57,396 nucleotides of DNA from Flexilinea sp. Lineage in GTDB: Bacteria; Chloroflexota; Anaerolineae; Anaerolineales; Anaerolineaceae. The translations under genes were made by a program, and so were the position numbers. Positions 32,492 through 41,236 of the stretch are shown here, in pieces; within the stretch, counting starts at the first letter, position 1, and the number at the start of each line of letters is the position of its first letter. The notes beneath the pieces were generated by a model that was not told where the DNA came from, searched no databases, and saw only the letters and a list, made by a program, of their open reading frames with translations. Location of the stretch: positions 1 through 57,396 of the forward strand of contig JAFRIR010000059.1 of assembly GCA_017432685.1 (NCBI GenBank), in the 5' to 3' direction.

Positions 32492-33544
32492 ATGAATTTT
32501 CATTTTGCACTCATGATATTGGGCGATTTTCTCGTCATCGTGATGATGGGGTTTTATGCCGGCGTCGGCATCTGGGAATCCGGCACGGTCGGGCACGTCC
32601 TGGGCATGCTTGTACCTACCATGCTTGTCTGGCTGGCGGCGTCATTGATCTTCAAACTTTATTCCGGGCTGCCAAAAACACTCGGAGCAGTCCGCTTCAA
32701 AGCGCTGGGGCCTTACGTGGATATGCTGATCAAGGCACAAAAGCCGGGTAAAACATTCTTCGTCTGGGCGATCACCTGTGCTTTCCAAACCTTCTGGCTG
32801 AGCTTTTATTGGCGCGGCGTGATCCACTCTACAAGCTATTTCTACCGCTTTTCCTTCGGTACCCTGCTTTGGTATGTCAGCTCCTATGCCTTCTTTTTCC
32901 TGTTCTGGCGGATCCTGTGGACGGTTTTCGCCGTTTTGATCGGCCTGGCCCGTTCCTATACCTGGCTGCGGGGCATCGGCATCGCGCTGCAGGTGCTGAT
33001 CCTGCTTTACGCCATCGCGATTCTCGCCATCAATCTGCATTATGCACCTCGTAAATTTAAAGTTGAAACGGTCCCGGAAGGCGCTCCCCGGACAGCGCTG
33101 GTATTCGGAGCCGGAATATACCTCAATGGACAGCCGTCTGCTGTTTTGGTGGACCGGGTCAATACAGCCATCGAGCTTTATCAGCGTGGTTTGATCGATG
33201 AGATGATCATGAGCGGGGATAATTCCGACAGGAGCCGCAACGAGGTGGATCACATGGTCCGCATGGCGTTGGAGGCAGGTGTGCCGGAATCCGCAATCCT
33301 GCGGGATGATTATGGCATTCACACTGCGGAGAGCGTTTATAACGCAAAAAATGTCTTCGGGAAAGACGCGGTGATTTTCGTCTCTCAGGATTTTCATAAT
33401 GTCCGCATCCTGATGACCGGAGAAAAATACGGTCTGGATGGGATCGCGGTTGCTGCCGACCGGCGCATCTATAACGTCACGTCCTGGATCACCTGGTACC
33501 TGCTGGACTGGCTTCGCCTGCCGGTTTACTGGATCCATTATTGA
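32492..33544 (+). CDS. YdcF/SanA family (DUF218) membrane protein
   Basis: 350 aa from ATG 32492; the longer in-frame start at 32438 lies upstream of the promoter and is rejected. The N-terminal 180 residues contain four to five transmembrane helices (NFHFALMILGDFLVIVMMGF; MLVPTMLVWLAASLIF; later YVSSYAFFFLFWRIL and LQVLILLYAIAILAINL). The C-terminal half is the DUF218 domain, with ALVFGAGIYLNGQPSAVLVDRV, MSGDNSD, the conserved Glu in HTAESVYNAK and VSQDFHNVRI. DUF218 proteins such as SanA, YdcF and ElyC affect cell-envelope permeability or peptidoglycan precursors; the exact reaction is unknown. Divergent from rpoB. Confidence 0.85.
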   Translation: MNFHFALMILGDFLVIVMMGFYAGVGIWESGTVGHVLGMLVPTMLVWLAASLIFKLYSGLPKTLGAVRFKALGPYVDMLIKAQKPGKTFFVWAITCAFQTFWLSFYWRGVIHSTSYFYRFSFGTLLWYVSSYAFFFLFWRILWTVFAVLIGLARSYTWLRGIGIALQVLILLYAIAILAINLHYAPRKFKVETVPEGAPRTALVFGAGIYLNGQPSAVLVDRVNTAIELYQRGLIDEMIMSGDNSDRSRNEVDHMVRMALEAGVPESAILRDDYGIHTAESVYNAKNVFGKDAVIFVSQDFHNVRILMTGEKYGLDGIAVAADRRIYNVTSWITWYLLDWLRLPVYWIHY

Positions 33545-33567
33545 TGTGAAAAAAATTCATGAAGTTG

Positions 33568-33628
33568 CACACGAAAAACAGCTCTTTTGTGCGGGCTTCT
33601 CCGCATCAAAAGAGCTGTCTCCGTGTGC
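33568..33628. repeat. Large hairpin related to family B
   Basis: Nested inverted repeat: CACACG ... ACAGCTCTTTTG ... CAAAAGAGCTGT ... CGTGTG, around TGCGGGCTTCTCCGCA. The core resembles the centre of family B (GCGGGCTTCGCCGCAGCATC, TCTCCGTGTGCT), but the TATCTGTTCAG ends are missing. It probably terminates ydcF. Confidence 0.6.
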
Positions 33629-33640
33629 TTCGTTAAAAGA

Positions 33641-33668
33641 TTTCTGATTTCTTATTTCTGATTTCTTA
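33641..33668. repeat. Heptamer tandem array, 4 units of TTTCTKA
   Basis: TTTCTGA, TTTCTTA, TTTCTGA, TTTCTTA in exact 7-bp register, ending 5 bp before the stop codon of the minus-strand PLP enzyme gene. The unit is shared with 35287-35307 and 49988-50001. Confidence 0.85.
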
Positions 33669-33673
33669 TTTTC

Positions 33674-35140
33674 TTACGCGATCCCGACCTCAGCGTTGAA
33701 GGCATTGATGAGTTTGTCGATCTCGTCCTTCTGAGACTGGTAGCCGAGCCAGTATTCGCGGTCATACCATTGGGCATTCAATTCGTCGGAAGTGCGGCCC
33801 TGCTGTTCGACCCATGTGTAGTACTTCAGGTTGTGGATGCGCTTGCGGTCAGCCAGTGTCAATTCAGCCATGTTAGCGGTGTTTTCACCATGCAGGTAGC
33901 GGCCGAAGGAATAGGCTGCATCGTCGCGGGTGAACGGACCGTATTCGCTGTTATATTCATCGATGCGGGAGCTGTAAAGCTGCATGGAGTCGGTGAAGAC
34001 GGTCATGACTACATCGTCGGAGGTCAGTTCGCTGTACTTCGCGAACTTGATCGCGGCGAGCATATTGGCAATGCCGGAAAGACCTGCCAGGCTGAGTTTG
34101 TCGATCGTTTCCTGTGGTACGCCTTTGTCAGCCAGATATTTGTGGCCTTCCGGTTCATTGAACAGGCGCAGAATGTTGACACAGGAAGCATCGTCGATAG
34201 AAGTGACGAAGTCAGTGTTGCGGACGTTGTGAACGAACGGAACGTGCTTGTCGCCGATTCCTTCGATGCGGTGAGCACCGAAACCGTTTTCAAGCAGTGT
34301 CGGACATTGCAACGCTTCGGAAGCGATGATCTTGGCGTCCGGATACTGCTGTTTGATGTAGTCACCGCAGGCGATAGTGCCGCCGGAGCCGGTGTTGGAA
34401 GCGATGCCGGCAAAGCGGCTGTTCGGACCCTTGACCTTTTCATAAACTTCCTGCATGGCGTGACCGGTGAGGGTGTAGTGCCACAGGTAGTTGCCGAATT
34501 CTTCGAACTGGTTGAAGATCATCAGTTCCTGACCGGATTTGCGGAGTTCCCAGCACTTGTCAAAGATTTCTTTGACGTTGGATTCGGTACCTGGGGTGGC
34601 GATCACTTCATCCGCCACACCCTTCAGCCAGTTGAAACGTTCCTGGCTCATGCCTTCCGGCAGGATGGCGATGGATTTGCAGGCGAGCAGGGCAGAGTCG
34701 TAGGCGCCACCGCGGCAGTAATTGCCGGTGGAAGGCCAGACCGCCTTTTCTGTGGTGGGGTCAAACTGACCGGTGACCAGCCGTGGGACGAGGCAGGCGA
34801 AGGCAGCGCCGACCTTGTGTGCGCCGGTCGGGAACCATTTGCCGACCAGGGCAATGATGCGGGCATCCACACCTGTCAGGCTGGAAGGCAGTTCGATGAA
34901 ATTGACGCCGCCAAATGCGCCGCCCTTTTCAACAGGTTCATTGTGCCAGGTGATGCGGAACAGGTTGCGCGGATGGATGTCCCACAGACCGATGGATCCC
35001 AGTTCCTGCTTGAATTTGTCGGGGACGGTCTCCGGGTGAAGCTGCTGCTCCAGAGTTGGAATTACGATATTGCGTTCTCTCGCGCGGTCGACGGCATGCT
35101 TGAGCCGTTCTTCATTGATGGTTAAATCGATTTTTGCCAT
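33674..35140 (-). CDS. Fold-type II PLP-dependent enzyme, OrtB-like
   Basis: 488-aa PLP enzyme of the tryptophan-synthase-beta/threonine-synthase fold. The cofactor lysine is expected in PTGAHKVGAAFACLV (about residue 110), with the phosphate loop NTGSGGTIACG. It is longer than cysteine synthases and has C-terminal extensions (FGRYLHGENTANMAEL, YTWVEQQGRTSDELNAQWYD). I recall this form from proteins annotated as PLP-dependent beta subunits, related to OrtB of 2-amino-4-ketopentanoate thiolase in ornithine degradation. The small OrtA partner is not found here; the neighbour upstream is a threonine-synthase-like gene. GAGGT precedes the ATG. The reaction is uncertain. Confidence 0.6.
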   Translation of the reverse strand: MAKIDLTINEERLKHAVDRARERNIVIPTLEQQLHPETVPDKFKQELGSIGLWDIHPRNLFRITWHNEPVEKGGAFGGVNFIELPSSLTGVDARIIALVGKWFPTGAHKVGAAFACLVPRLVTGQFDPTTEKAVWPSTGNYCRGGAYDSALLACKSIAILPEGMSQERFNWLKGVADEVIATPGTESNVKEIFDKCWELRKSGQELMIFNQFEEFGNYLWHYTLTGHAMQEVYEKVKGPNSRFAGIASNTGSGGTIACGDYIKQQYPDAKIIASEALQCPTLLENGFGAHRIEGIGDKHVPFVHNVRNTDFVTSIDDASCVNILRLFNEPEGHKYLADKGVPQETIDKLSLAGLSGIANMLAAIKFAKYSELTSDDVVMTVFTDSMQLYSSRIDEYNSEYGPFTRDDAAYSFGRYLHGENTANMAELTLADRKRIHNLKYYTWVEQQGRTSDELNAQWYDREYWLGYQSQKDEIDKLINAFNAEVGIA

Positions 35141-35286
35141 GGTACCTCAATTTTTAATTATTGTTTTCAGTTGTTAAAACTGATTGCTCTTTCCCGGGGA
35201 ACGTCTTCCCCGATATTACCAACTTATGCTGTGGCGATACGCCCCTTTGACTCAAATCTGTTTCTCTGTGACGACCCTAAAACATA

Positions 35287-35307
35287 TTTCTTATTTCTTA
35301 TTTCTTA
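35287..35307. repeat. Heptamer tandem array, 3 units of TTTCTTA
   Basis: Three exact TTTCTTA units. The stop codon (35298-35300) and last codons (INKK) of the minus-strand threonine-synthase-like gene are encoded inside the array. Confidence 0.85.
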
Positions 35308-36545
35308 TTTATGAATGCTTCCAGAGCTTCCATTGTCGGAGCGATGACAGGCGCCTGACCGGCTGCGATCATCGCAGAGCGGACGTCTTTCAGGCCGGAG
35401 CCGGTGTTCACGACCAGTGCGTCATCTTCCTGCCCGATGATGCCCATCGCGACGGCTTTCTTCATGCCGGCGAAAGCGGTTGCTCCGGCAGGTTCGGCAA
35501 AAACGCCGACCTTTCCGAGTTCTGAGATGCCTTCATAGATCGCCTCATCCGGGATGGCAATGTAAGCGCCGTTCGTTTCGGTCGCCGCACGCACGGCACG
35601 GACACCGTCACGCGGCAGATCCACAGAGATGCTGTCGGCGATGGTGGTGGCGCTGACCGGTGTGATCGTTTCGGTATGAGCGGCCCAGGCGTTGAAGATG
35701 GCAGCGGATTTTTCGGACTGAACGCCGAAAATGCGAGGCATGACCGGCAGCCAGCCCAGCTCGTGCAGGTCTTTGAATCCCTTGTGGATGCCGGAGATGA
35801 TGTTGCCGTCACCGACGGAAACGAAAATGTTCAGCGGTTTGTCGGATGCATTTTTGCTCAGGACCTGTTCCCATATCTCAAAGGCGGCTGTCTTTTTTCC
35901 TTCGGCGGTGAAGGCATTGTAGCCGGTGTTGCGGCAGTACCAGCCGTATTTCTCACAGGCTTCAACGGAAAGGTCAAATGCGGAGTCATAATTTCCGTCG
36001 ACCAGGATCACCTGGGCACCGAACACAAGCAGCTGGGCAATTTTTGCCTGAGGTGCGGTTTTCGGGGCGAAAATGATGGCTTTCCATTGGCTGGCAGCAG
36101 CCATACCGGCCAGCGCGGCGCCGGCATTCCCGGTGGAGGCGGTACAGATAGTCTCAGCGCCAATCTCTTTGGCCCGGGCAATCAGGATGGAGCTGGCGCG
36201 ATCCTTGAAGGATGCAGTGGGATTACGGCCTTCGTCTTTGATCCAAAGCTTTCCGACTCCGATTTTTTGTGCCAGTTTGTCGGATTTGTAAACCGGAGTG
36301 AAGCCGGCTGAGTGTAAGGCGGTTCCTTCAAAGCCGGGATCCTCTACCGGCAGCAGCGGCAGGTAGCGCCACAGGCTTTTTTCTGATGATGAGAAGATTT
36401 TTTCCGGTGTTACGGTTTGTTTAATCTTTTCATAATCCAGGATGACGTTTAAATTTCCTCCGCAGGAATCACAGGTGTACCCTTTATAATCCCGGTCAAA
36501 TGTTTTTCCGCAGACGGAACATTGATAGCCGACGAAGTTTCCCAT
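35298..36545 (-). CDS. Threonine-synthase-like PLP enzyme with N-terminal zinc ribbon
   Basis: 415 aa. The N-terminal residues carry a Cys4 ribbon (CSVCGKTF at about 9-16, CDSCGGNL at about 29-36), typical of the archaeal/plant-type threonine synthase branch. The PLP lysine lies in NPTASFKDRASS (about residue 114) and the phosphate loop is TASTGNAGAALA. A second threonine synthase besides the ThrC at 19903 suggests a specialised substrate; it may work with the OrtB-like enzyme encoded 157 bp downstream. GAAGGAG precedes the start and a TATAAT lies about 80 bp upstream. Its last codons lie in a heptamer array. Which of the two thrC-like genes supplies threonine cannot be decided here. Confidence 0.75.
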   Translation of the reverse strand: MGNFVGYQCSVCGKTFDRDYKGYTCDSCGGNLNVILDYEKIKQTVTPEKIFSSSEKSLWRYLPLLPVEDPGFEGTALHSAGFTPVYKSDKLAQKIGVGKLWIKDEGRNPTASFKDRASSILIARAKEIGAETICTASTGNAGAALAGMAAASQWKAIIFAPKTAPQAKIAQLLVFGAQVILVDGNYDSAFDLSVEACEKYGWYCRNTGYNAFTAEGKKTAAFEIWEQVLSKNASDKPLNIFVSVGDGNIISGIHKGFKDLHELGWLPVMPRIFGVQSEKSAAIFNAWAAHTETITPVSATTIADSISVDLPRDGVRAVRAATETNGAYIAIPDEAIYEGISELGKVGVFAEPAGATAFAGMKKAVAMGIIGQEDDALVVNTGSGLKDVRSAMIAAGQAPVIAPTMEALEAFINKK

Positions 36546-36694
36546 TGATCACTCCTTCAACGCAGCATAGACAAATTCATGATAAAGCAAGAATCCGTAA
36601 AAGCCGAACCCTTTCTATCTATTATACATAAAAGACAGAATTAATTGTCTGACAAATGTCAGTGACGTTATTAACTATTTCAGGATAAGATTTG

Positions 36695-38692
36695 TCAGCG
36701 GCAGTTGTGAGACTGATAAAAGCTTTTTAAGCCGTCATCGCTGTTTTCGGAAAGGTGATTTTGCCAGTACCCGCACAGGTAATTCCAGTCATTGCTGCCG
36801 ATCTGGTTGTTCGAAAGCATTTCATCTGCGCTTTCGTAGTCCGAAGCCTTCAGAAAAGCCAGTACGAGCGGCGCCAGGTCAGCGGCATAGGTAGGGTGAA
36901 GCTCGCCGCGCAGTGCCTCTGATGCATACGTATAAGCTTCATCGAGATCACCCGACTGCTGAGCCAGTGTGGTTTTCTGGAAATACCAGCAGTAGTTGTG
37001 CCCGGGTTCCGGACCGATAGGCAGCGGTGGCCGGGCAGCTGTCTCCGGGTTTGTTTGAATGAGATCCGGGTCGGAGAGCCCTGAAATATGGATCAGGCTT
37101 TCGGGTAAGGCAGGATAACCGATGTTGGATTCATCGACGATCTGAAGACATCCGTTTTTTCGGTAAAAAATGCCAAGGGTTTTTTCAGTGTTGGAACTGA
37201 AAGAATGGGAGCGGTAGATGTGCTCGACCGGACGGTGCGTGTTCGGATCGGAGTAGAAGAACTCTTCCCTCAGGTCCAGGTCGAAATATTTATAGCGGTA
37301 ATTCAGCCCCTGCGCTTCGGGACTGTATTGCCAGTTCACGATCGGTGAAAGGTCATTGTCACTGGTTCGATCCAGTGGAAAGGCTTCTGTGGCAATGATG
37401 GTTCCTTCATCCAATCCCGGCACTCGCCAGGCCAGCTGCCAGAAATAATCATTCATCTTCGCGGCTTCATTGATATAAATATTGGTATTTTGTATATGGA
37501 AGAGTACAGAGAGAGATGTCAGAATGGCAGCCGAAACACAGAAGAAATCCGGCTTGAAGATGAGGTTCAGCAGGACTGCGATGACGATGGCGGCAGCCGG
37601 AGAAAAAGACAATGTGGAGCGGTCCCAGGGAAACTCAACCGAGACGTCCAGGAAGGTTCCCCAGTAGGGAATACCGGAAAAAAGCAGCAGCGCCGCACCG
37701 AACAGCAGCAGACGCAAATTGGTCTTTGTGTCAGAGGTGCCGGGAGAGCGGCGGAGAATCAGGAAAACTGCGGCAGTGACGATGAGCAGAACTAATACCG
37801 CTGCCGGGATGCTGACATCCGCGGGGCGGGTGAAGATCATCCGATATGAGCGGAAAAGAACCGTGAATAAGTCCTGTATGATTTTTATGAATAATTGCCT
37901 CAGGCCGACGAAAAGGTTTTCCTGCAGTGCGATGAGCAATTTCGGCGCGTAGCTGGTGAATGAAAAGATAAAAATACGCCAGATGAAATAAAAAACCGTG
38001 ATAAGGAAAAACGGAAGATATAGAACGGCTGTCCGCTTTAAAACCGGAGTTCTCTGTTTCTCATCTGCATTTCTGAGTATCGTGAAATACAACAGCAGCG
38101 GACGGATAAGCTCCAGACCGATGAAGTATTCACAGGTGAAGATGGCCAGTCCGCCGCTTAGCAGGCTTATGAGCAACAGCGGAACGGATCTTTTCGTGGG
38201 AGGAGTGCAGGCTGTTTGCATGAGCCATAGAGAAAAGAGCGCCAGCGTGAGGCTTGCGAAGTGCATGACGAATTCGACTGCGATGGGCTGCTGTTGAAAA
38301 CCCGGGTAGACGGCAAAAAGCAGTGCAGCGGTGTTGACGGAGCGGTGTTCACCGAATGCTTTCGTCAGAACACGCCAGAGGAGGTTCACGGCCAGCCACC
38401 ACAGAAGGAGTACAAACAAATGGTAAGCCAACGGAGATTCGCCGAAGACAGATGTAGTCAATAGATAGATCCAGGCGGAGTGAGGGCGGTCCGTGCGCTG
38501 GAACAGGTCAAAGCTGCCGGGGCCAGCGATGTGGTAATTATAGATGTAGACCCAGTCATCCCCGTAAAAGCTTAGTTTGGTGATCCCGACTCCATAGGCA
38601 ACACCGACGACCAGCGTGAGCACAATGAGAAATGAGGCAGGAGAAGTGAGAAAAGATTGATTTGATCGGTTTTTCACTGATTCCTTAGACAT
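36695..38692 (-). CDS. GT-C-like multi-pass membrane protein
   Basis: Up to 665 aa; function not established. About ten hydrophobic segments occupy residues 20-410. A first extracytoplasmic loop carries FYGDDWVYI (Asp45-Asp46), like the acidic catalytic loop of GT-C glycosyltransferases that use lipid-linked sugars. The C-terminal 240 residues are soluble and end with TPR-like helices (LAQQSGDLDEAYTYASEAL, LAFLKASDYESADEML). The first codons lie in the TTAGACA heptamer array, with no ribosome binding site before ATG 38692; a GTG at 38677 preceded by AAGGA is an alternative start. It follows the GntR-folD-ftsB-like genes on the same strand, but the arrays separate them. Confidence 0.55.
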   Translation of the reverse strand: MSKESVKNRSNQSFLTSPASFLIVLTLVVGVAYGVGITKLSFYGDDWVYIYNYHIAGPGSFDLFQRTDRPHSAWIYLLTTSVFGESPLAYHLFVLLLWWLAVNLLWRVLTKAFGEHRSVNTAALLFAVYPGFQQQPIAVEFVMHFASLTLALFSLWLMQTACTPPTKRSVPLLLISLLSGGLAIFTCEYFIGLELIRPLLLYFTILRNADEKQRTPVLKRTAVLYLPFFLITVFYFIWRIFIFSFTSYAPKLLIALQENLFVGLRQLFIKIIQDLFTVLFRSYRMIFTRPADVSIPAAVLVLLIVTAAVFLILRRSPGTSDTKTNLRLLLFGAALLLFSGIPYWGTFLDVSVEFPWDRSTLSFSPAAAIVIAVLLNLIFKPDFFCVSAAILTSLSVLFHIQNTNIYINEAAKMNDYFWQLAWRVPGLDEGTIIATEAFPLDRTSDNDLSPIVNWQYSPEAQGLNYRYKYFDLDLREEFFYSDPNTHRPVEHIYRSHSFSSNTEKTLGIFYRKNGCLQIVDESNIGYPALPESLIHISGLSDPDLIQTNPETAARPPLPIGPEPGHNYCWYFQKTTLAQQSGDLDEAYTYASEALRGELHPTYAADLAPLVLAFLKASDYESADEMLSNNQIGSNDWNYLCGYWQNHLSENSDDGLKSFYQSHNCR

Positions 38693-38782
38693 TAGACGTT
38701 AGACATTAGACGTTAGATGTTAGACATTAGACATTAGACGTTAGACATTAGACATTAGATGTTAGACGTTAGACGTTAGACT
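38685..38782. repeat. Heptamer tandem array, 14 units of TTAGAYR
   Basis: Fourteen contiguous units, mostly TTAGACA or TTAGACG with two TTAGATG, in unbroken 7-bp register. The start codon of the GT-C-like gene (CAT on the plus strand, 38690-38692) is formed by the first unit boundary. Confidence 0.95.
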
Positions 38783-38793
38783 ATTTCCTATCC

Positions 38794-38863
38794 CCTGAAT
38801 CCTGACCTCTGAATCTTGAATCTTGAATCTTGCCCCCTGAAACCTGAATCCTGAATCCTAATT
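38794..38863. repeat. Heptamer tandem array, 10 units of CYTGAAT
   Basis: Units include CCTGAAT, CCTGACC, TCTGAAT, CTTGAAT (twice), CTTGCCC, CCTGAAA, CCTGAAT (twice) and CCTAATT. The end of the array encodes the last codons and stop of the GntR gene (stop at 38858-38860). Confidence 0.9.
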
Positions 38864-39598
38864 TCCTATCTTCCTGATGACGTGGAATTTGAAAAATCCG
38901 GGGGCAAAATAACTTTCGGAATAATCAATCACTTTTCCGGACTGTTCATACAGGTAGGCTTCAAATTTCTGGATTACGTCTCCGCGTTGGAGCTGTATCT
39001 TCTTCGCCAGGTCGCTGGTAGCCGGGCAGGCGCTGATATAGGTTTTCGAATGGGAGAGTTGGTAGGCGCCGCGCTTGATGATCAGGTCCAGGACGGAACC
39101 GGTGAAGCCGTTGACCAGGTCATCTTCGGGAAGAATGTTTTCAGGGAGGATGTCGATCAGGTAAGCAACCGGATGTTCTGAGACCCAGATCACGCGGGAG
39201 ATTTTTACGATCTGTGCGTTTTCGCTGATGCCAAGCTTGTCGGCAATATCTTTCCCGGCTACGGAGCGGTTGATCCCGAGATAACCCATTTTTGCATCCA
39301 TCCCCAGCCGGGTTGCCTGGGTCTCGATGCTTTCCAGAATCTCCAGACCGGATTCGATGTTTTGTTTCTGGTCAAGGACAAAGGTTCCAACGCCTTGCCT
39401 GCGTCGGATCAGTCCCTGCCCCTCAAAACTGCGCATAGCTTCTCGAAGCGTCGCTCTGGAAACGCCGAGTGAGGCGGCGAGCTCCGGTTCCGATGGCAGT
39501 TTTTGTCCTGCGGGGGTAGATTCAATGATTTCAGAGAGCTGCATGTGCAATTTTTGAAATAACGATACATTTTCATTGGAATTCGTATAGTCTGACAT
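38858..39598 (-). CDS. GntR/HutC-family transcriptional regulator
   Basis: DNA-binding regulator of 246 aa. ATG 39598 is chosen because ACGGAGGAAGT precedes it. The N-terminal winged helix-turn-helix has LPSEPELAASLGVSRATLREAMRSFEGQGLIRRRQGVGTFV-type sequence (residues about 33-75). The remainder matches the UTRA ligand-binding domain of HutC-type regulators (VIWVSEHPVAYLIDILP, DVIQKFEAYLYEQSGKVIDYSESYF). The ligand is unknown. It lies downstream of folD on the same strand (86-bp gap). The C-terminus (FHVIRKIGN) runs into a heptamer array, so the last few residues may be recent additions. Confidence 0.85.
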   Translation of the reverse strand: MSDYTNSNENVSLFQKLHMQLSEIIESTPAGQKLPSEPELAASLGVSRATLREAMRSFEGQGLIRRRQGVGTFVLDQKQNIESGLEILESIETQATRLGMDAKMGYLGINRSVAGKDIADKLGISENAQIVKISRVIWVSEHPVAYLIDILPENILPEDDLVNGFTGSVLDLIIKRGAYQLSHSKTYISACPATSDLAKKIQLQRGDVIQKFEAYLYEQSGKVIDYSESYFAPGFFKFHVIRKIGN

Positions 39599-39684
39599 AC
39601 TTCCTCCGTAAGAACTGCTTTTTTCGTGACCGGCTGCGCTTTCTGAAAGCAGTGTAAGTGAAAGGGCAGGAGAGGCTTTTGACC

Positions 39685-40557
39685 TCAACGGTAATCGATG
39701 GCCTTCAGGGTGTTTGCCATCAGCATCGCGATCGTCATCGGTCCCACGCCTCCCGGAACGGGTGAAATCGCTCCGGCCCGTTTGACGGCTGATTCAAAAT
39801 CAACATCCCCGACGAGTTTGTAACCGCGGGGCCCGTTTTTGTCGGGAATGTGGTTGATCCCCACGTCGATGACGATTGCGCCGGGCTTCACCCAATCACC
39901 CTGTACCAGACCGGGAGAACCGGCAGCGGCGACGATGATGTCGGATTCCCGGCAGATCTCGTCAAGATGCTTCGTATAGCTGTGACAGATGGTTGGCGTG
40001 GCATTGCAGCGGCTCAGCATCATGGCCGTCGGCATACCGACGATAGAAGAGCGCCCGATGACTGCCGCATTCATCCCACTGATGTCCGGGCAGACACTCT
40101 GGATCATGCGGATGACGCCGGATGGTGTGCAGGGGTAAAACAGCGGTTCGCTGTATTTCCGTGAAAGCAGACCTGCATTGAAGGGATGAATGCCGTCCAC
40201 ATCTTTTTTGGGTGAGATGGTATGCAGAACCTCATCTTCCGAAAGATGACCGGGCAGCGGCAGCTGTACCAGAATGCCCTGAACGTCCGGGTCTTCATTC
40301 AGACGCAGTATAAGGTTCTCAAGCTCTTCCTGTGGACAGTTCTCGTCCAGATCATAGGAAAACGAGCGGATGCCCAGGTCTGCCGTGGTTTTGATCTTGC
40401 TGGCTACATAGGTCCGTGAAGCGGGGTCATTCCCGACAAGGATCGTGGCAAGGCCGGGAAGAGGCAGGCTTTTTTCTTCCCGTTCTGTGATGGCAGTTTT
40501 GATTTCATTTTTGATTGATTCTGCCAGTTTCTTTCCGTCAATTATTTCAGCGCTCAT
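39685..40557 (-). CDS. folD: Methylenetetrahydrofolate dehydrogenase/cyclohydrolase
   Basis: Bifunctional one-carbon enzyme interconverting methylene-, methenyl- and formyl-tetrahydrofolate. The 290-aa protein from ATG 40557 (GGGGGAAC upstream) has the active-site Tyr/Lys segment SRTYVASKIKTTADLGI, GILVQLPLPGHL, KDVDGIHPFNAG, the Rossmann loop IGRSSIVGMPTAMML and PVPGGVGPMTIAMLM. All catalytic motifs are intact. It lies 13 bp after the FtsB/DivIC-like gene. Confidence 0.95.
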   Translation of the reverse strand: MSAEIIDGKKLAESIKNEIKTAITEREEKSLPLPGLATILVGNDPASRTYVASKIKTTADLGIRSFSYDLDENCPQEELENLILRLNEDPDVQGILVQLPLPGHLSEDEVLHTISPKKDVDGIHPFNAGLLSRKYSEPLFYPCTPSGVIRMIQSVCPDISGMNAAVIGRSSIVGMPTAMMLSRCNATPTICHSYTKHLDEICRESDIIVAAAGSPGLVQGDWVKPGAIVIDVGINHIPDKNGPRGYKLVGDVDFESAVKRAGAISPVPGGVGPMTIAMLMANTLKAIDYR

Positions 40558-40570
40558 GTTCCCCCTGTTT

Positions 40571-40945
40571 TCAATCAAAAATCAGAGATTTCCAGATCAT
40601 CCAGTTTGGGGCAGGTGTCACTTCGATCACCGGATAGGGTGTGGGAGTCGGTGTGCTGTACTCACCGGGCAGCGGAATGATCACATGATCGTCTTCCTTC
40701 CGCATCAGGCCCTGCTGCCGAGCCCATTCTTCGACCGCGGTGTCGGACTTTGCATAATCGATGCGGTCGTTCACGGTGTCGAGTGTGGACTGCAGGTTGG
40801 TGACATCGGTCTGAAGTGTAGCCTCCTGATTTTCCAGAAAAGTCAGCGTGCTGAGACGTGTGTTCAGGTCGATGACAAGGTAAACGGCAATCAGGATCAG
40901 AACAAAGATATAAAAGTGCCGTTTGATGATCTTAAATATACCCAT
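40571..40945 (-). CDS. FtsB/DivIC-like septum formation protein
   Basis: Small bitopic membrane protein expected in the divisome. 124 aa: a short cytoplasmic N-terminus, one membrane helix (residues about 10-28, HFYIFVLILIAVYLVIDL), and a coiled coil (about 30-68, NQEATLQTDVTNLQSTLDTV). Then VEEWARQQGLMRKEDDHVIIPLP follows, the conserved post-coil segment of the FtsB/DivIC family. The tail is Pro/Thr-rich. It is first of the ftsB-folD-gntR run. The ATG lies 6 bp after an extended -10 (TGGTATATT), so the mRNA may be leaderless. Confidence 0.75.
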   Translation of the reverse strand: MGIFKIIKRHFYIFVLILIAVYLVIDLNTRLSTLTFLENQEATLQTDVTNLQSTLDTVNDRIDYAKSDTAVEEWARQQGLMRKEDDHVIIPLPGEYSTPTPTPYPVIEVTPAPNWMIWKSLIFD

Positions 40946-40951
40946 ACAATA

Positions 40952-40960
40952 AATATACCA
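40952..40960 (-). promoter_or_regulatory. Extended -10 of the ftsB-like/folD operon
   Basis: Minus strand TGGTATATT, a TGn-TATATT extended -10, six bases from the ATG. A TTGCCA at 40977-40982 gives a 19-bp spacer. There is no Shine-Dalgarno sequence. Confidence 0.5.
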
Positions 40961-40985
40961 GATAATTTGAATTTTTTGGCAACAA

Positions 40986-41009
40986 AAAAGACCCTTTTTA
41001 GGGTCTTTT
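40986..41009 (-). terminator. Terminator of tRNA-Leu
   Basis: Stem AAAAGACCC / GGGTCTTTT with loop TTTTTA, next to the 3' end of the tRNA; on the minus strand it ends in a T-run. Confidence 0.8.
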
Positions 41010-41010
41010 G

Positions 41011-41094
<84 letters not shown>

Positions 41095-41109
41095 GTGTCA
41101 ACAATAATG

Positions 41110-41137
41110 ATTATACGTCGTTTCAGATATGTGTCAA
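41110..41137 (-). promoter_or_regulatory. tRNA-Leu promoter
   Basis: Minus strand TTGACA (41132-41137) and TATAAT (41110-41115) with a 16-bp spacer, ending 15 bp before the mature tRNA. Confidence 0.8.
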
Positions 41138-41191
41138 GAGAATTCAAAAAAATCAAAAAAAATTGATTACAGCAATTGATTACAGGTAACA

Positions 41192-41219
41192 AAAACCGGA
41201 GAGCGAACTCTCCGGTTTT
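41192..41219 (-). terminator. rpoC terminator with UUCG tetraloop
   Basis: A 12-bp perfect stem (AAAACCGGAGAG / CTCTCCGGTTTT) closed by TTCG on the minus strand and followed by T. Confidence 0.9.
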
Positions 41220-41236
41220 GATAAATTATTTGGTTT

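Noticed and set aside
35195..35212. CGGGGAA hairpin between the two PLP genes as a terminator
   Set aside because: The stem is short and no T-tract follows on the minus strand; it may have a minor effect but cannot be called a terminator.
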